Position numbers and translations under genes: made by a program. Shown piece after piece: positions 22,723 to 29,990 of a DNA stretch of 34,018 nt. Under the pieces are notes generated by a model. The model was not told where the DNA came from. It saw only the letters and a list, made by a program, of their open reading frames with translations, and made no database searches. This DNA comes from a virus, in the IMG/VR virus record IMGVR_UViG_3300031629_000034, positions 1 through 34,018 of that record; one strand, 5' to 3'. Position 1 is the stretch's first letter. Every line of letters starts with the position of its first letter.

Positions 22723-24715
22723 ACTGACCTGCAGTGCACGCCAGAGTCTGGGCAGCTACAGTATTGTCCTTATCTTCTATCATCTTCAGCCAGTCAATTC
22801 CTTCTGGCATTTTAGATAGCAGTGCAAGGTACTGTTCTTCCGTGATGTCTTCATAAGGTGCTTGAACATATACGTGGTCCGAGTGTGGCAAGAAACTTAT
22901 ACCCGATATTCTATCGAAGTTCTTCCATACCCAAGCACCTACCTCTACCCATTCATCCTTCTTAACATACACAGTACAGCTTGGCTTGTGCTCACACCAG
23001 TGGTCCTGATATATGAGCCACAGTTCCATCTGTTCCAACGCAGTCATGCCATCCCTAAATATTGCCCCTATTGGAGCCTTCATTGGGAAGGAAGCTACCA
23101 TAGTGGTATCCTTCTTTGCCTCATAGTCTACAAGGGGAAACCCATTGTCTAATAGGAATTGACACACAGGGTCCTTCTTGTCTAACTGAATCCGCCGAAT
23201 ATAATAGTCACCAAACCTAGCGTGAATCCCACTAGCAGAGTCAACGAGCTGAGATACAGTACCAGAAGGCTTGACGCAAGTAATAGCAGTAGACACAGGG
23301 ACATTAAATTTTTCAGCCCAGATAACATTCGTCTTCCGAGCATGATCTCTTAGCTCCTCTAATATTTTAGGTAATCCGCGAGTAAGCTCACGGTGCTGCA
23401 GCATTGCATCCTTCGTGTTGTTCAGTAGTGAACTGTCCATGATACCAGTAAGGCTCACACCAAGTAGTCTCTCTTCATCTGTGTTCTTCTTCCATTCATC
23501 TGAAAGGAACTTGAAGTCTGTGAGTGTTGACTGGTATGTACCGAGTATCGTAGCTAGTTCTATTTTTTTCTTGAGGGTTGAAACTGTATCCGTGGATCTG
23601 ACAACAACTTCCGTAAGGTTACAGAATTGTTTATCTCTGAGTATAATTTCGGAACACGGGTTGCATCCATAATCTCTATCCTTATCTCTGCGCCCCCATC
23701 TAGCTGCTTGATTCTGTGCAGCCACTCTGTTAAAAATCCCTCGCTCACCTGACCCTGACTTAACCAGACTGAGCCACTCTTCCATATAACTTTCAACATC
23801 TGGTTTCTCCGTGTAACATACTGAATTGTTAGCTAACATACGGTGTGGGTTGCCACCTTCTTCTGCAGGTAAATACCACTGCCCCATTTTTGCTTCTCTC
23901 ATTCTATTATCAGTTAGGTTAGACAAGCCTATCAGAGCACTTCTTCGTACCCCACCTACGACCACAATATCCCCTATCATGCAGACAATATCATGTACCT
24001 CTAGACTGTTTAACTTCCTACCTTGTGCTGCCTTGAATGTGTTAGTCACGAACACGAACAGATTCCTTAACGGCAAAGGTCCAGATGCTCGACCACCAAA
24101 TGTCTTGAGTCGTGCACCTGCAGGTCGTATCTTAGTATAGTCTATTGTAGGTATGTCACCTTCCCACATAGAACCCATTAGCTTACGAAATGCTACAGCC
24201 CACCCCTTCTTAGAATCTGCTACGACTATCACATCGTCTGAGATTTCTAGCTTAGGTATAGTGGGTAACTTGCTAATAACATCACGCTCGTTGCTGAACC
24301 CTACGCCTGTACCATTCATCAGTATGTATAGAGCTTCACTGAATGAACGCTTAGTACTCATGGCTACATAGGCACAATTAAATGCTGAGATATTATCACG
24401 TTCACAGGCTTCACCTGATGTCATAAGCAAACGCATTGAGGGCATAACCTCTAGCTTAGCTATTGCATTGTGAAGGTCCTGATAATTTTTGGTACTCAAA
24501 GGCACTTTAGTTGCCATGTAATCCATGTATCTTGTTACTGTTTCTTCCCACGATTCCCTTCTCTTTTTATCTTCCAAGTACCTTGCATATTTTGTAACAT
24601 GGATAATATCTTGATAGGTTGTAGGTAATTTCTTTGCTGTCATAGTTGGTGCGTTCCATAAGTTGATAGCAGGTAGTGACAAGTCAGGCCACTCTACTAT
24701 AGTTCTGTTAGCCAT
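22712..24715 (-). CDS. nrdJ: Adenosylcobalamin-dependent (class II) ribonucleotide reductase, 667 aa
   Basis: Reduces ribonucleotides to deoxyribonucleotides using a B12 cofactor. Matches to the monomeric triphosphate reductase of Lactobacillus leichmannii: C354 and E356 in 'GCNPCSEI' (C408/E410, thiyl radical and acid), redox pair C114 and C365 (C119/C419; spacing C354-C365 is identical), and the C-terminal shuttle pair C660/C665 in 'ACTAGQCEI' (C731/C736, same spacing). 'CVKPSGTVSQLVDSASGIHA' is the conserved phosphate-binding loop region. Slightly shorter than the bacterial enzyme (739 aa). First gene after the polymerase terminator and under its own phage promoter. T7 itself has no reductase; marine phages often do. 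Confidence 0.95.
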   Translation of the reverse strand: MANRTIVEWPDLSLPAINLWNAPTMTAKKLPTTYQDIIHVTKYARYLEDKKRRESWEETVTRYMDYMATKVPLSTKNYQDLHNAIAKLEVMPSMRLLMTSGEACERDNISAFNCAYVAMSTKRSFSEALYILMNGTGVGFSNERDVISKLPTIPKLEISDDVIVVADSKKGWAVAFRKLMGSMWEGDIPTIDYTKIRPAGARLKTFGGRASGPLPLRNLFVFVTNTFKAAQGRKLNSLEVHDIVCMIGDIVVVGGVRRSALIGLSNLTDNRMREAKMGQWYLPAEEGGNPHRMLANNSVCYTEKPDVESYMEEWLSLVKSGSGERGIFNRVAAQNQAARWGRRDKDRDYGCNPCSEIILRDKQFCNLTEVVVRSTDTVSTLKKKIELATILGTYQSTLTDFKFLSDEWKKNTDEERLLGVSLTGIMDSSLLNNTKDAMLQHRELTRGLPKILEELRDHARKTNVIWAEKFNVPVSTAITCVKPSGTVSQLVDSASGIHARFGDYYIRRIQLDKKDPVCQFLLDNGFPLVDYEAKKDTTMVASFPMKAPIGAIFRDGMTALEQMELWLIYQDHWCEHKPSCTVYVKKDEWVEVGAWVWKNFDRISGISFLPHSDHVYVQAPYEDITEEQYLALLSKMPEGIDWLKMIEDKDNTVAAQTLACTAGQCEI

Positions 24716-24771
24716 ACTTGTCTCCTACTTTTAGTTGATTAAATTTTCCTTGAAAGTTTGAAAAGTTGATA

Positions 24772-24795
24772 CCTTATCCTATACTGTGGGGATAG
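24772..24795 (-). promoter_or_regulatory. Phage RNA polymerase promoter for the reductase/replication block
   Basis: The minus strand reads CTAT then CCCCACAGTATAGGATAAGG, identical to the copies at 14562-14585 and 31139-31162. Predicted +1 is G at 24779, leaving about 64 nt of leader before the ribonucleotide reductase ATG. It lies about 15 bp downstream of the terminator that ends the polymerase gene, so the replication block can be driven independently of host transcription. Confidence 0.9.
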
Positions 24796-24809
24796 AACCC
24801 CAGACGTAC

Positions 24810-24832
24810 AAAAGCCACCCGAAGGTGGCCCC
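24810..24832 (-). terminator. UUCG-loop intrinsic terminator after the RNA polymerase gene
   Basis: On the minus strand: GCCACC (24829-24824), UUCG tetraloop, GGUGGC, then UUUUG. The stem is strong and extends by G-rich bases on the 5' side. It follows the polymerase stop by about 25 bp and probably stops host RNA polymerase at the end of the early region, like the T7 early terminator. Confidence 0.88.
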
Positions 24833-24857
24833 AGTACACGCTAAAGGTCCATCTGAT

Positions 24858-27269
24858 CTAGCTAAACATATACTCAGATTCCAGTATTTCATCAACTTTC
24901 AAATCCCCCATTACAGGCACCTCAGGCAGTACTGTACCCTCAGGAAGTTGGGATAAAACATCATCCCTGAAGTTCTGCATTACTGGTTGCTTATAGATGT
25001 CCACGAAGGCCCTCCTGAGTTCATACTGTAACTGGTCAGCACATCCTGCATGGGTACCGTAGCTATCATGAATCATTGCGAAGCTATCCACACCCACTTC
25101 AGAACAGTAGTTGACCGTCAGCATCAAGGCTGCAGCATCTAGACTATGTACAAAGTTGGGAGAAATGCCCCGTCTCTGCTTCATCTTGTCTACTTTGCCA
25201 TTCTCATATTGCATTACCACCGTAATCCGTCTACCCAGCATCATCCAGTCAGGGCGGTCAGCTGTGGTCCCCTGCTTAAACTGCAGCACGGGCAAACCTG
25301 CTGGACTAGTCCATTTAATAGGCAGCCCAGTACTGGAGGCTACATTAGCCACATCCTTGAGCCACTCCATGGCACCCTCAGAGGCTGCAACCACTGTAGC
25401 TATGGCCTTATGGTTCATTTTAGCGATATAGTCACTATCAGCGTAGTTATAGGTCACACCATCGGCTAATAACTTCTCCCGCATACCATCTAAAACGGTC
25501 ATGACTTGGTTAGACTTCCCGTTATCCCCTACGCCATAGGGCGTGGTCATGGCGTTCTGCTTAACCATCTTTCTGTCGATGTAGTTTATCCACTTCTCCG
25601 CCATCGGGTCAGTATCACTAGCCATCAAGCCAACCACCTGCTCAGCTACTAGCGTATAAACGTCTGGAGGGGTGCCCTCAGCGTTATTTAATAAACCCAC
25701 TGCTCTACTACCCCCTTCATCCCTAAGCATCGCTGCGAAGTGCTGAAGGCCATTACAGGTGCCATCAAATGCAACGGGTAGATGTGAGATATACTCTGAC
25801 CTACTACTTGCCATCAGCATACGTGACCACTCAAAGCAAAAAGCTAGGAACTGATAAGGCTTGTCTGCTTGTTGCCAGAACTCGCAGTCCAGCGGGTTTA
25901 GTGTAGATTCTAGTATGCCATCAGTAAATTTTTCTACCCAGTCAACCCTTTGATCAAATGTACCTTTCTCACCGTACACATTTGCACCGTGTACCGCTAA
26001 CCAATACGCGCCATTATCACCTAGAGCTTTACCCCTAGCAAATGTGAGCAGTGCCTTGGATACATCATCACCCTGAGGATTTAAACCATTAGGTATGGGA
26101 TATATACGGCCCCTGAAGTCTAGAGTGTATGGAAAATAAAACTGCTCCTCACCTTTAAACTGCTCCGCTAGGCTTAGCTTCATGCTCAGCTGTAGCCGTA
26201 TTGAATCGTTACGGTTTAGAGCCTTATAATATATAGTCATTTCCTTTTTATACTTAATTAGCTGTTCAGGGCTCAGGTTCTGTGATGGTTTAACTGGCGG
26301 GGTGTCAGCATCTGCAGCTGGTAAGCCTCCTATCAGGCCACCTTGTGCCCATGCCTTGTCCAGTACCGTATACACGGGCTTATTAACTTTCCACGCGGTG
26401 TCCTGCATCTTATTGACTGCATTGTATACTAGTGGGATGCTGTGGTTGGCTAGTTCCTTCATGTAACGGTGGTTGGATGTTTTGATGAACTTGTAACTTT
26501 GACTAGATGTCAAATATCCCCCATTTGTTGGGGTGCTCCAGTCTAAGGGCTTACAGATCATAGGCTTTCTGGATGGTGCCTGTAGTTCACACCTGCCATG
26601 CGCTGACTTTAGGTGTTCCCTTAGGGCATCAGTCATGGTGACAAGGCTGCAGCTGGACCGCTTAGTACCCGCCTTTATCGTTACTAGCTTCAGGTAGCCT
26701 GTGGTTTGTCTCATAAGTTCAACTAGGAATATACCTAAGCGAAGTCTGGTGCTTCTATCCCACTGGATCTGCTCCACTTTTCCCCATTCCATCTGGCGTT
26801 TAACTATTACCCATAGGCGGTCAGTGCCCAGAGTAGGGAACTTTTTTATCTTGTGGTTGTACTGGTCAAATGCTGGTTTATTCTCAGCCCGCAACTTCTC
26901 ATAGTTAAGCATACTATTGAGCCGTTCACTTATCTTTAAAGCTGTATGAGCTAGAGACTTATTTTTGACCATAACTTCTAGTACTGTCTTCATGGTTATG
27001 TATGCCACTTGATCAGGATCAAACTGGGAGATATACTTTAAATGAGAGCTACCCTTGCAACCATACCCAGACAAGCCTTTATTAACTTGGGTAGTAATGA
27101 CAGTAGAGAAGGTATCCAGAGTATCATTCATTAAGCGATTACCAACTACACTTTCGCTGATGCCCCGACTATCTACATTATCTCTATATTGTTTAATGCC
27201 CTCCTGCAGACAATCGCCCTCAATAGCCCTTTGTCTGTCCTGTAATTGCTGTTCTGTTTCAGTGCTCAT
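24858..27269 (-). CDS. Single-subunit DNA-directed RNA polymerase (T7 gp1-like), 803 aa
   Basis: Motif A 'AFDGTCNGLQHFAAMLRDEG' (D502, T7 D537). Motif B 'DRKMVKQNAMTTPYGVGD' (R566, K570, Y578, with the same spacing as T7 R627, K631, Y639). Motif C 'MIHDSYGTHA' (D735, T7 D812). 'GISPNFVHSLDA' has the conserved His (H708). The C-terminus 'SEYMFS' resembles the T7 'foot' (…FAFA). About 80 residues shorter than T7 RNAP (883 aa). It would transcribe from the four matching promoters in this window. The gene is downstream of the early operon, and one promoter copy lies in front of the gene itself. Start ATG 27269 with AGGAG upstream. Confidence 0.97.
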   Translation of the reverse strand: MSTETEQQLQDRQRAIEGDCLQEGIKQYRDNVDSRGISESVVGNRLMNDTLDTFSTVITTQVNKGLSGYGCKGSSHLKYISQFDPDQVAYITMKTVLEVMVKNKSLAHTALKISERLNSMLNYEKLRAENKPAFDQYNHKIKKFPTLGTDRLWVIVKRQMEWGKVEQIQWDRSTRLRLGIFLVELMRQTTGYLKLVTIKAGTKRSSCSLVTMTDALREHLKSAHGRCELQAPSRKPMICKPLDWSTPTNGGYLTSSQSYKFIKTSNHRYMKELANHSIPLVYNAVNKMQDTAWKVNKPVYTVLDKAWAQGGLIGGLPAADADTPPVKPSQNLSPEQLIKYKKEMTIYYKALNRNDSIRLQLSMKLSLAEQFKGEEQFYFPYTLDFRGRIYPIPNGLNPQGDDVSKALLTFARGKALGDNGAYWLAVHGANVYGEKGTFDQRVDWVEKFTDGILESTLNPLDCEFWQQADKPYQFLAFCFEWSRMLMASSRSEYISHLPVAFDGTCNGLQHFAAMLRDEGGSRAVGLLNNAEGTPPDVYTLVAEQVVGLMASDTDPMAEKWINYIDRKMVKQNAMTTPYGVGDNGKSNQVMTVLDGMREKLLADGVTYNYADSDYIAKMNHKAIATVVAASEGAMEWLKDVANVASSTGLPIKWTSPAGLPVLQFKQGTTADRPDWMMLGRRITVVMQYENGKVDKMKQRRGISPNFVHSLDAAALMLTVNYCSEVGVDSFAMIHDSYGTHAGCADQLQYELRRAFVDIYKQPVMQNFRDDVLSQLPEGTVLPEVPVMGDLKVDEILESEYMFS

Positions 27270-27308
27270 TAAGCTTAATCTCCTATGTATTAATACTAGT
27301 AGTATTCG

Positions 27309-27332
27309 CCTTATCCTATACTGTGGGAATAG
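27309..27332 (-). promoter_or_regulatory. Variant phage promoter in front of the RNA polymerase gene
   Basis: The minus strand reads CTATTCCC then ACAGTATAGGATAAGG. It is identical to the other three copies except C to T at about -12. Predicted +1 is G at 27316, 47 nt upstream of the polymerase ATG. This suggests that the polymerase amplifies its own expression, perhaps from a weaker site. Confidence 0.85.
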
Positions 27333-27334
27333 AA

Positions 27335-27535
27335 CTATACTAGGTTAGCATTAAATAAATTATGATAGCCACTCATTCTGTATGTGGTATTGACTAGATA
27401 TAAATCTTTACCTATTTCACGCACAAAGTCGTGCTCCAGTGCCTTCTGTAACAATTCATCCTCACCATATTCAAAATTTAAGGATGGTGCCTGATTAATC
27501 CAAAGTTCTGCTTTGCTCATAGTTACTTCGCTCAT
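27335..27535 (-). CDS. Hypothetical early protein (66 aa)
   Basis: MSEVTMSKAELWINQAPSLN from ATG 27535 with an AGGGG ribosome site. Small soluble protein with an acidic middle ('FEYGEDELLQKALEHDFVRE') and a Tyr-rich C-terminus. Last gene before the polymerase, at the end of the early operon fed by the promoter at 29182-29210. No family recognised. Its stop codon lies 3 bp from the phage promoter. Confidence 0.65.
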   Translation of the reverse strand: MSEVTMSKAELWINQAPSLNFEYGEDELLQKALEHDFVREIGKDLYLVNTTYRMSGYHNLFNANLV

Positions 27536-27560
27536 ATTACCTGCCCCTCTAATTGATTAA

Positions 27561-27749
27561 TTAAAAAAATGAGACTCCACGGCTAATGAAAAAAGCTACC
27601 CCAGTTATTACAGCTGAAGACATTAGCATAATGCTGGCCCATACGAATACTAAACCTAGGGTGCCTCCTGCTATCTTAGGTATATCTTTTACCGTAGGCT
27701 GCCCGAATCTCATGTTTACTTTGTAATGCTCTATAGCCTTTTTTTTCAA
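27561..27749 (-). CDS. Membrane protein, TTG start (62 aa)
   Basis: No ATG is available; TTG 27749 follows a strong AAGGGGG ribosome site. The protein reads MKKKAIEHYKVNMRFGQPTV in a cytoplasmic-looking basic N-terminus, then a hydrophobic stretch ('GLVFVWASIMLMSSAVITGV') and a short tail. One or two membrane passes are possible. No family recognised. Early timing suggests an envelope-directed takeover function such as superinfection exclusion, but this is a guess from class only. Confidence 0.6.
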   Translation of the reverse strand: MKKKAIEHYKVNMRFGQPTVKDIPKIAGGTLGLVFVWASIMLMSSAVITGVAFFISRGVSFF

Positions 27750-27759
27750 TGGTTCCCCC

Positions 27760-28098
27760 TTAAAATTGTTGGATTAGGTATCTAATTTCTATTAAGCCCG
27801 AATCGCTGCTAGTCTCTTTTACCCTGTATATCTGTGTACGATCCTGCACCCAGTCTATCCCCTCGCGCATTGTCATGCCTTGTAATTCGGTGTAATTTGA
27901 CTGTAGTTCGGCCCAAGTATCATACTCCATCCACTCGCAACAGATACCAATTACATCTAATTCTATTGGATCACTGTACGTTTCACATTCTTCATAATGC
28001 TTAAACAATACACTCAATGCTTCATATGAGAACTGGTCACCCCTTCCCATATTACAGAACGCATCTCTAAATTCAAACTCATTTATAGTTGTATACAT
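27760..28098 (-). CDS. Conserved phage hypothetical protein (112 aa)
   Basis: MYTTINEFEFRDAFCNMGRG then 'DQFSYEALSVLFKHYEE' and 'PIELDVIGICCEWMEYDTWA'. The pattern 'F.Y..L..LF.Y.EE...ELDVI.ICC...EY' recurs in small proteins of many lytic phages, without a known function. Acidic, soluble, Cys pair in 'ICCEW'. ATG 28098 is preceded by AAAAGGGG. It lies in the middle of the early operon. Confidence 0.75.
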   Translation of the reverse strand: MYTTINEFEFRDAFCNMGRGDQFSYEALSVLFKHYEECETYSDPIELDVIGICCEWMEYDTWAELQSNYTELQGMTMREGIDWVQDRTQIYRVKETSSDSGLIEIRYLIQQF

Positions 28099-28100
28099 GA

Positions 28101-28352
28101 TTAGCTACCCCTTTTAACTACATTATTAAATTTAGTTGTGACTGACACCCATTGGGAGCTGTAAACTCTGGCCTTTTCTCTTTGCATACCATACTTAGCA
28201 CTAATAATCAACCTGCCAACATAGTTTACAACAAAAAATAGCCCAGTTTTCGCCTCCTTATAAACATCTGAACTCACATTACTACCGAATTGTGAATTTT
28301 CTTCTACCCAGCTTTTACTGTCTAGCTTGTACTTCAATTCGTATGTTTTCAT
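28101..28352 (-). CDS. Hypothetical early protein (83 aa)
   Basis: MKTYELKYKLDSKSWVEENS from ATG 28352, which overlaps the stop of the preceding gene by 4 nt. A basic, beta-rich looking protein with 'KTGLFFVVNYVGRLIISAKY' and a Lys/Arg-rich second half. No family recognised. Part of a chain of overlapping small early genes, and only 2 nt before the next start. Confidence 0.65.
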   Translation of the reverse strand: MKTYELKYKLDSKSWVEENSQFGSNVSSDVYKEAKTGLFFVVNYVGRLIISAKYGMQREKARVYSSQWVSVTTKFNNVVKRGS

Positions 28353-28558
28353 ATTTGTTCCCCTCGATTATAATCATCAGTCCAATTTGCAAATACAGTA
28401 GATAATTTAGGTACAGGCTTCACCCATATTCTGTCATTGTCACCGTCTACGACCTCGCCCATCTCTGCTATTGCTATTTCGTACTCTTCCCGCCTTATCT
28501 CTGATTCTTCTGTGAGCTTGGCGTTGTCGTAGTCTTCCTTCTCTTCATAGTAGCTCAT
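28349..28558 (-). CDS. Strongly acidic hypothetical early protein (69 aa)
   Basis: MSYYEEKEDYDNAKLTEESE from ATG 28558 (TAATG overlap with the upstream stop). About 19 Asp/Glu against about 8 Lys/Arg, with acids concentrated in the first 45 residues; the C-terminal part is 'PVPKLSTVFANWTDDY'. Small, acidic early phage proteins include DNA mimics such as T7 Ocr, but the similarity here is only in charge. No family recognised. Confidence 0.65.
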   Translation of the reverse strand: MSYYEEKEDYDNAKLTEESEIRREEYEIAIAEMGEVVDGDNDRIWVKPVPKLSTVFANWTDDYNRGEQI

Positions 28559-28785
28559 TACTTAACCCCCTTTTTATGTAGTTGCTCTAGTAGTACATCA
28601 CGGGCTAGGCCCAGTGCCTTGACTTCCTCACCAACCATGTAGATATATGTGGTCATAGTACCTTTAGCTAGTCGGAAATGTAAAGTGCGCTCCAGTTCTT
28701 TCCGTTCTCGCATCATATTCAGTAATGTCAAGTACTGCTTAACCTCACTAACTGATAAATTACTATCTGTAATTACTTGGCTCAT
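28558..28785 (-). CDS. Hypothetical early protein (75 aa)
   Basis: MSQVITDSNLSVSEVKQYLT followed by a helical, basic/acidic alternating sequence ('LLNMMRERKELERTLHFRLA') and 'YIYMVGEEVKALGLARDVLL'. It looks like an all-helical small protein. ATG 28785 overlaps the stop of the 35-aa membrane protein (TAATG) and its own stop overlaps the next start. No family recognised. Confidence 0.65.
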   Translation of the reverse strand: MSQVITDSNLSVSEVKQYLTLLNMMRERKELERTLHFRLAKGTMTTYIYMVGEEVKALGLARDVLLEQLHKKGVK

Positions 28786-28892
28786 TATAGTTTAGCTCCT
28801 CGTTCTAAATATGCTGTTATAAGGATTACTGGAGTGCCTACAGCCACCGCCACGACCATGTAAAAGAAAATCACGTCTAGACTATTCATCAT
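28785..28892 (-). CDS. Membrane microprotein (35 aa)
   Basis: MMNSLDVIFFYMVVAVAVGT then 'PVILITAYLERGAKL': one transmembrane segment of about 22 residues with a short basic cytoplasmic-type tail. ATG 28892 (or 28889) is preceded by GAGGAGGAA, which also codes the end of the previous gene; the two overlap by 11 nt. The stop overlaps the next ATG. Function unknown; evidence is the strong ribosome site and the unbroken chain of overlaps. Confidence 0.55.
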   Translation of the reverse strand: MMNSLDVIFFYMVVAVAVGTPVILITAYLERGAKL

Positions 28893-29007
28893 TGTCTTCC
28901 TCCTCTCGTAGAGCTTCTCCAAGTTCTGTTATAAAGTGCTGCGCGTTGCCTTGTGCTCCTAGTGCTTCTGTTAGTGCTTCCATGTTTAACTGATATGTGA
29001 TAATCAT
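28882..29007 (-). CDS. Small acidic protein (41 aa)
   Basis: MIITYQLNMEALTEALGAQG then 'NAQHFITELGEALREEEDND'. It starts at TAATG directly overlapping the stop of the 40-aa membrane protein, and its 3' end carries the ribosome site of the next gene. Helical and acidic. No family recognised. An inner Met (MEALTEA) could also be the start. Confidence 0.5.
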   Translation of the reverse strand: MIITYQLNMEALTEALGAQGNAQHFITELGEALREEEDNDE

Positions 29008-29129
29008 TATTTGATGTCCTGTATCATGGTGCGGTTAAAAATCAAATACATCCATATTGCGTAGACTATCATGTGTAACCCAAATATTACTAGTCCTGTG
29101 GTGGTTGCTGGTTCGATAACGTGTTCCAT
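29007..29129 (-). CDS. Membrane microprotein, first gene after early promoter 3 (40 aa)
   Basis: ATG 29129 lies right after the conserved early leader (AGGAGACTTACAAA), the same leader that precedes the proteins starting at 29890 and 29574. The product is MEHVIEPATTTGLVIFGLHM then 'IVYAIWMYLIFNRTMIQDIK': one transmembrane segment (about residues 11-33) with a charged tail. The shared leader and promoter are strong evidence that this short frame is translated. Function unknown; early membrane proteins in T7-like phages are often takeover or exclusion factors. Confidence 0.65.
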   Translation of the reverse strand: MEHVIEPATTTGLVIFGLHMIVYAIWMYLIFNRTMIQDIK

Positions 29130-29181
29130 TTTGTAAGTCTCCTGTGTTGCTGTTAAGGGTTTGTTGCTACCCGATGACTGA

Positions 29182-29210
29182 AGTATGCCTGAGAGTTAAA
29201 CCTGTGTCAA
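29182..29210 (-). promoter_or_regulatory. Early sigma70-type promoter 3
   Basis: Minus strand: TTGACA (29210-29205), 17-bp spacer, CATACT (29187-29182). The start of transcription is expected near 29175, giving about a 46-nt leader ending AGGAGACTTACAAAATG. The -35 box is perfect and the -10 matches 4 of 6. It is the third of three repeated cassettes and feeds the operon of small genes that leads into the RNA polymerase gene. Confidence 0.85.
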
Positions 29211-29229
29211 CCCCTCAGGCCAAATTAAT

Positions 29230-29574
29230 TTATTTATCTTGAAGTACGGCAATTTCTTCGCTAAGTGCTAACCATTCATCATGCCAGTAACTAGCACTTT
29301 CTTTGCTAGCTGCTAGTTTATCTATTTCAATATTTCTTTTGTTGTACATGGACTCGTAATCCTGCTCAAGTTCTGCATACTTATCTGCTGCGTCAACTAA
29401 CTTGAATTCTCTATTCTGTATGGTTTGTTTATAATTTTCTATTTCATTCTTGTGATCTTTCTTAATCCCTTTTATATAGAGCTTCATGTTTTCTTTGTTT
29501 TCTTCTAAGTGTCTGTTATCCGTAGCTATACTTTTAATTAATTTCTTTAGTTCTGGTTTAGTAAATGTTTTCAT
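29230..29574 (-). CDS. Coiled-coil early protein (114 aa)
   Basis: ATG 29574 (MKTFTKPELKKLIKSIATDN) is preceded by GGAGACTTACAAA, the same leader end as in the early cassettes; an in-frame upstream start at 29595 would spoil that match. The protein is Lys/Glu-rich and predicted almost fully coiled coil ('ELEQDYESMYNKRNIEIDKL'). No catalytic motif. It is the second gene of the unit driven by promoter 2 and shares its leader and general plan with the preceding 91-aa gene, perhaps as a distant duplicate. Confidence 0.65.
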   Translation of the reverse strand: MKTFTKPELKKLIKSIATDNRHLEENKENMKLYIKGIKKDHKNEIENYKQTIQNREFKLVDAADKYAELEQDYESMYNKRNIEIDKLAASKESASYWHDEWLALSEEIAVLQDK

Positions 29575-29591
29575 TTTGTAAGTCTCCAGTT

Positions 29592-29607
29592 GCACCCCAA
29601 AGGGTGC
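29592..29607 (-). promoter_or_regulatory. Short hairpin between two early genes
   Basis: On the minus strand GCACCC, loop UUUG, GGGUGC sits between the stop at 29615 and the ribosome site before ATG 29574. No U-run follows, so it is more likely an RNase processing or stability element than a terminator. T7 early mRNAs are cut by RNase III at comparable places, but this stem is short. Confidence 0.4.
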
Positions 29608-29614
29608 GGTTAAT

Positions 29615-29890
29615 TTAGTCTTCTTCTTCCATTCTTATACATTGGTTGGCTCTTGCTAGTTCTTCTTTAATTCCCTCGTATGCTTCTTGCAATTCTTCCC
29701 GTTCTGCATTAAGTTTTTCCATATCTTCTTTAATCCATTTTACCTGAAAATAGTGGTCTTCCCGTATTTCCCGTACAACCGCTTTGGTGTGCAGTAGTTC
29801 TTCTTTAAGTTCTTTTCGTTCTTGATTATATTTTCCTGTAAGCTCGCACTGTGCAAGATACATACTTTCTACCATTAGTAATGTCTTCAT
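29615..29890 (-). CDS. Coiled-coil early protein (91 aa)
   Basis: Start ATG 29890 (MKTLLMVESMYLAQCELTGK) lies directly after the conserved leader of promoter 2; a longer frame to 30046 reads through the promoter and is rejected. The product is highly charged and helical ('REELQEAYEGIKEELARANQ'), ending in 'RMEEED'. It shares the MKT start and charged coiled-coil plan with the next gene. No known family. Confidence 0.7.
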   Translation of the reverse strand: MKTLLMVESMYLAQCELTGKYNQERKELKEELLHTKAVVREIREDHYFQVKWIKEDMEKLNAEREELQEAYEGIKEELARANQCIRMEEED

Positions 29891-29942
29891 TTTGTAAGTC
29901 TCCTGTGTTGCTGTTAAGGGCTTGTTGCCACCCGATGTCTGA

Positions 29943-29971
29943 AGTATGCCTGAAGGTTTATGTACTGTCAA
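29943..29971 (-). promoter_or_regulatory. Early sigma70-type promoter 2
   Basis: Minus strand: TTGACA (29971-29966), 17-bp spacer, CATACT (29948-29943), then a leader almost identical to that of promoter 3. Upstream, a TAAATAAATTAATTTGGCC block beginning at the stop of the previous gene is shared with promoter 3. GCCTGA and TCAGGC form an inverted repeat flanking the -35 box and spacer, possibly an operator. Confidence 0.85.
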
Positions 29972-29990
29972 CCCCTCAGGCCAAATTAAT

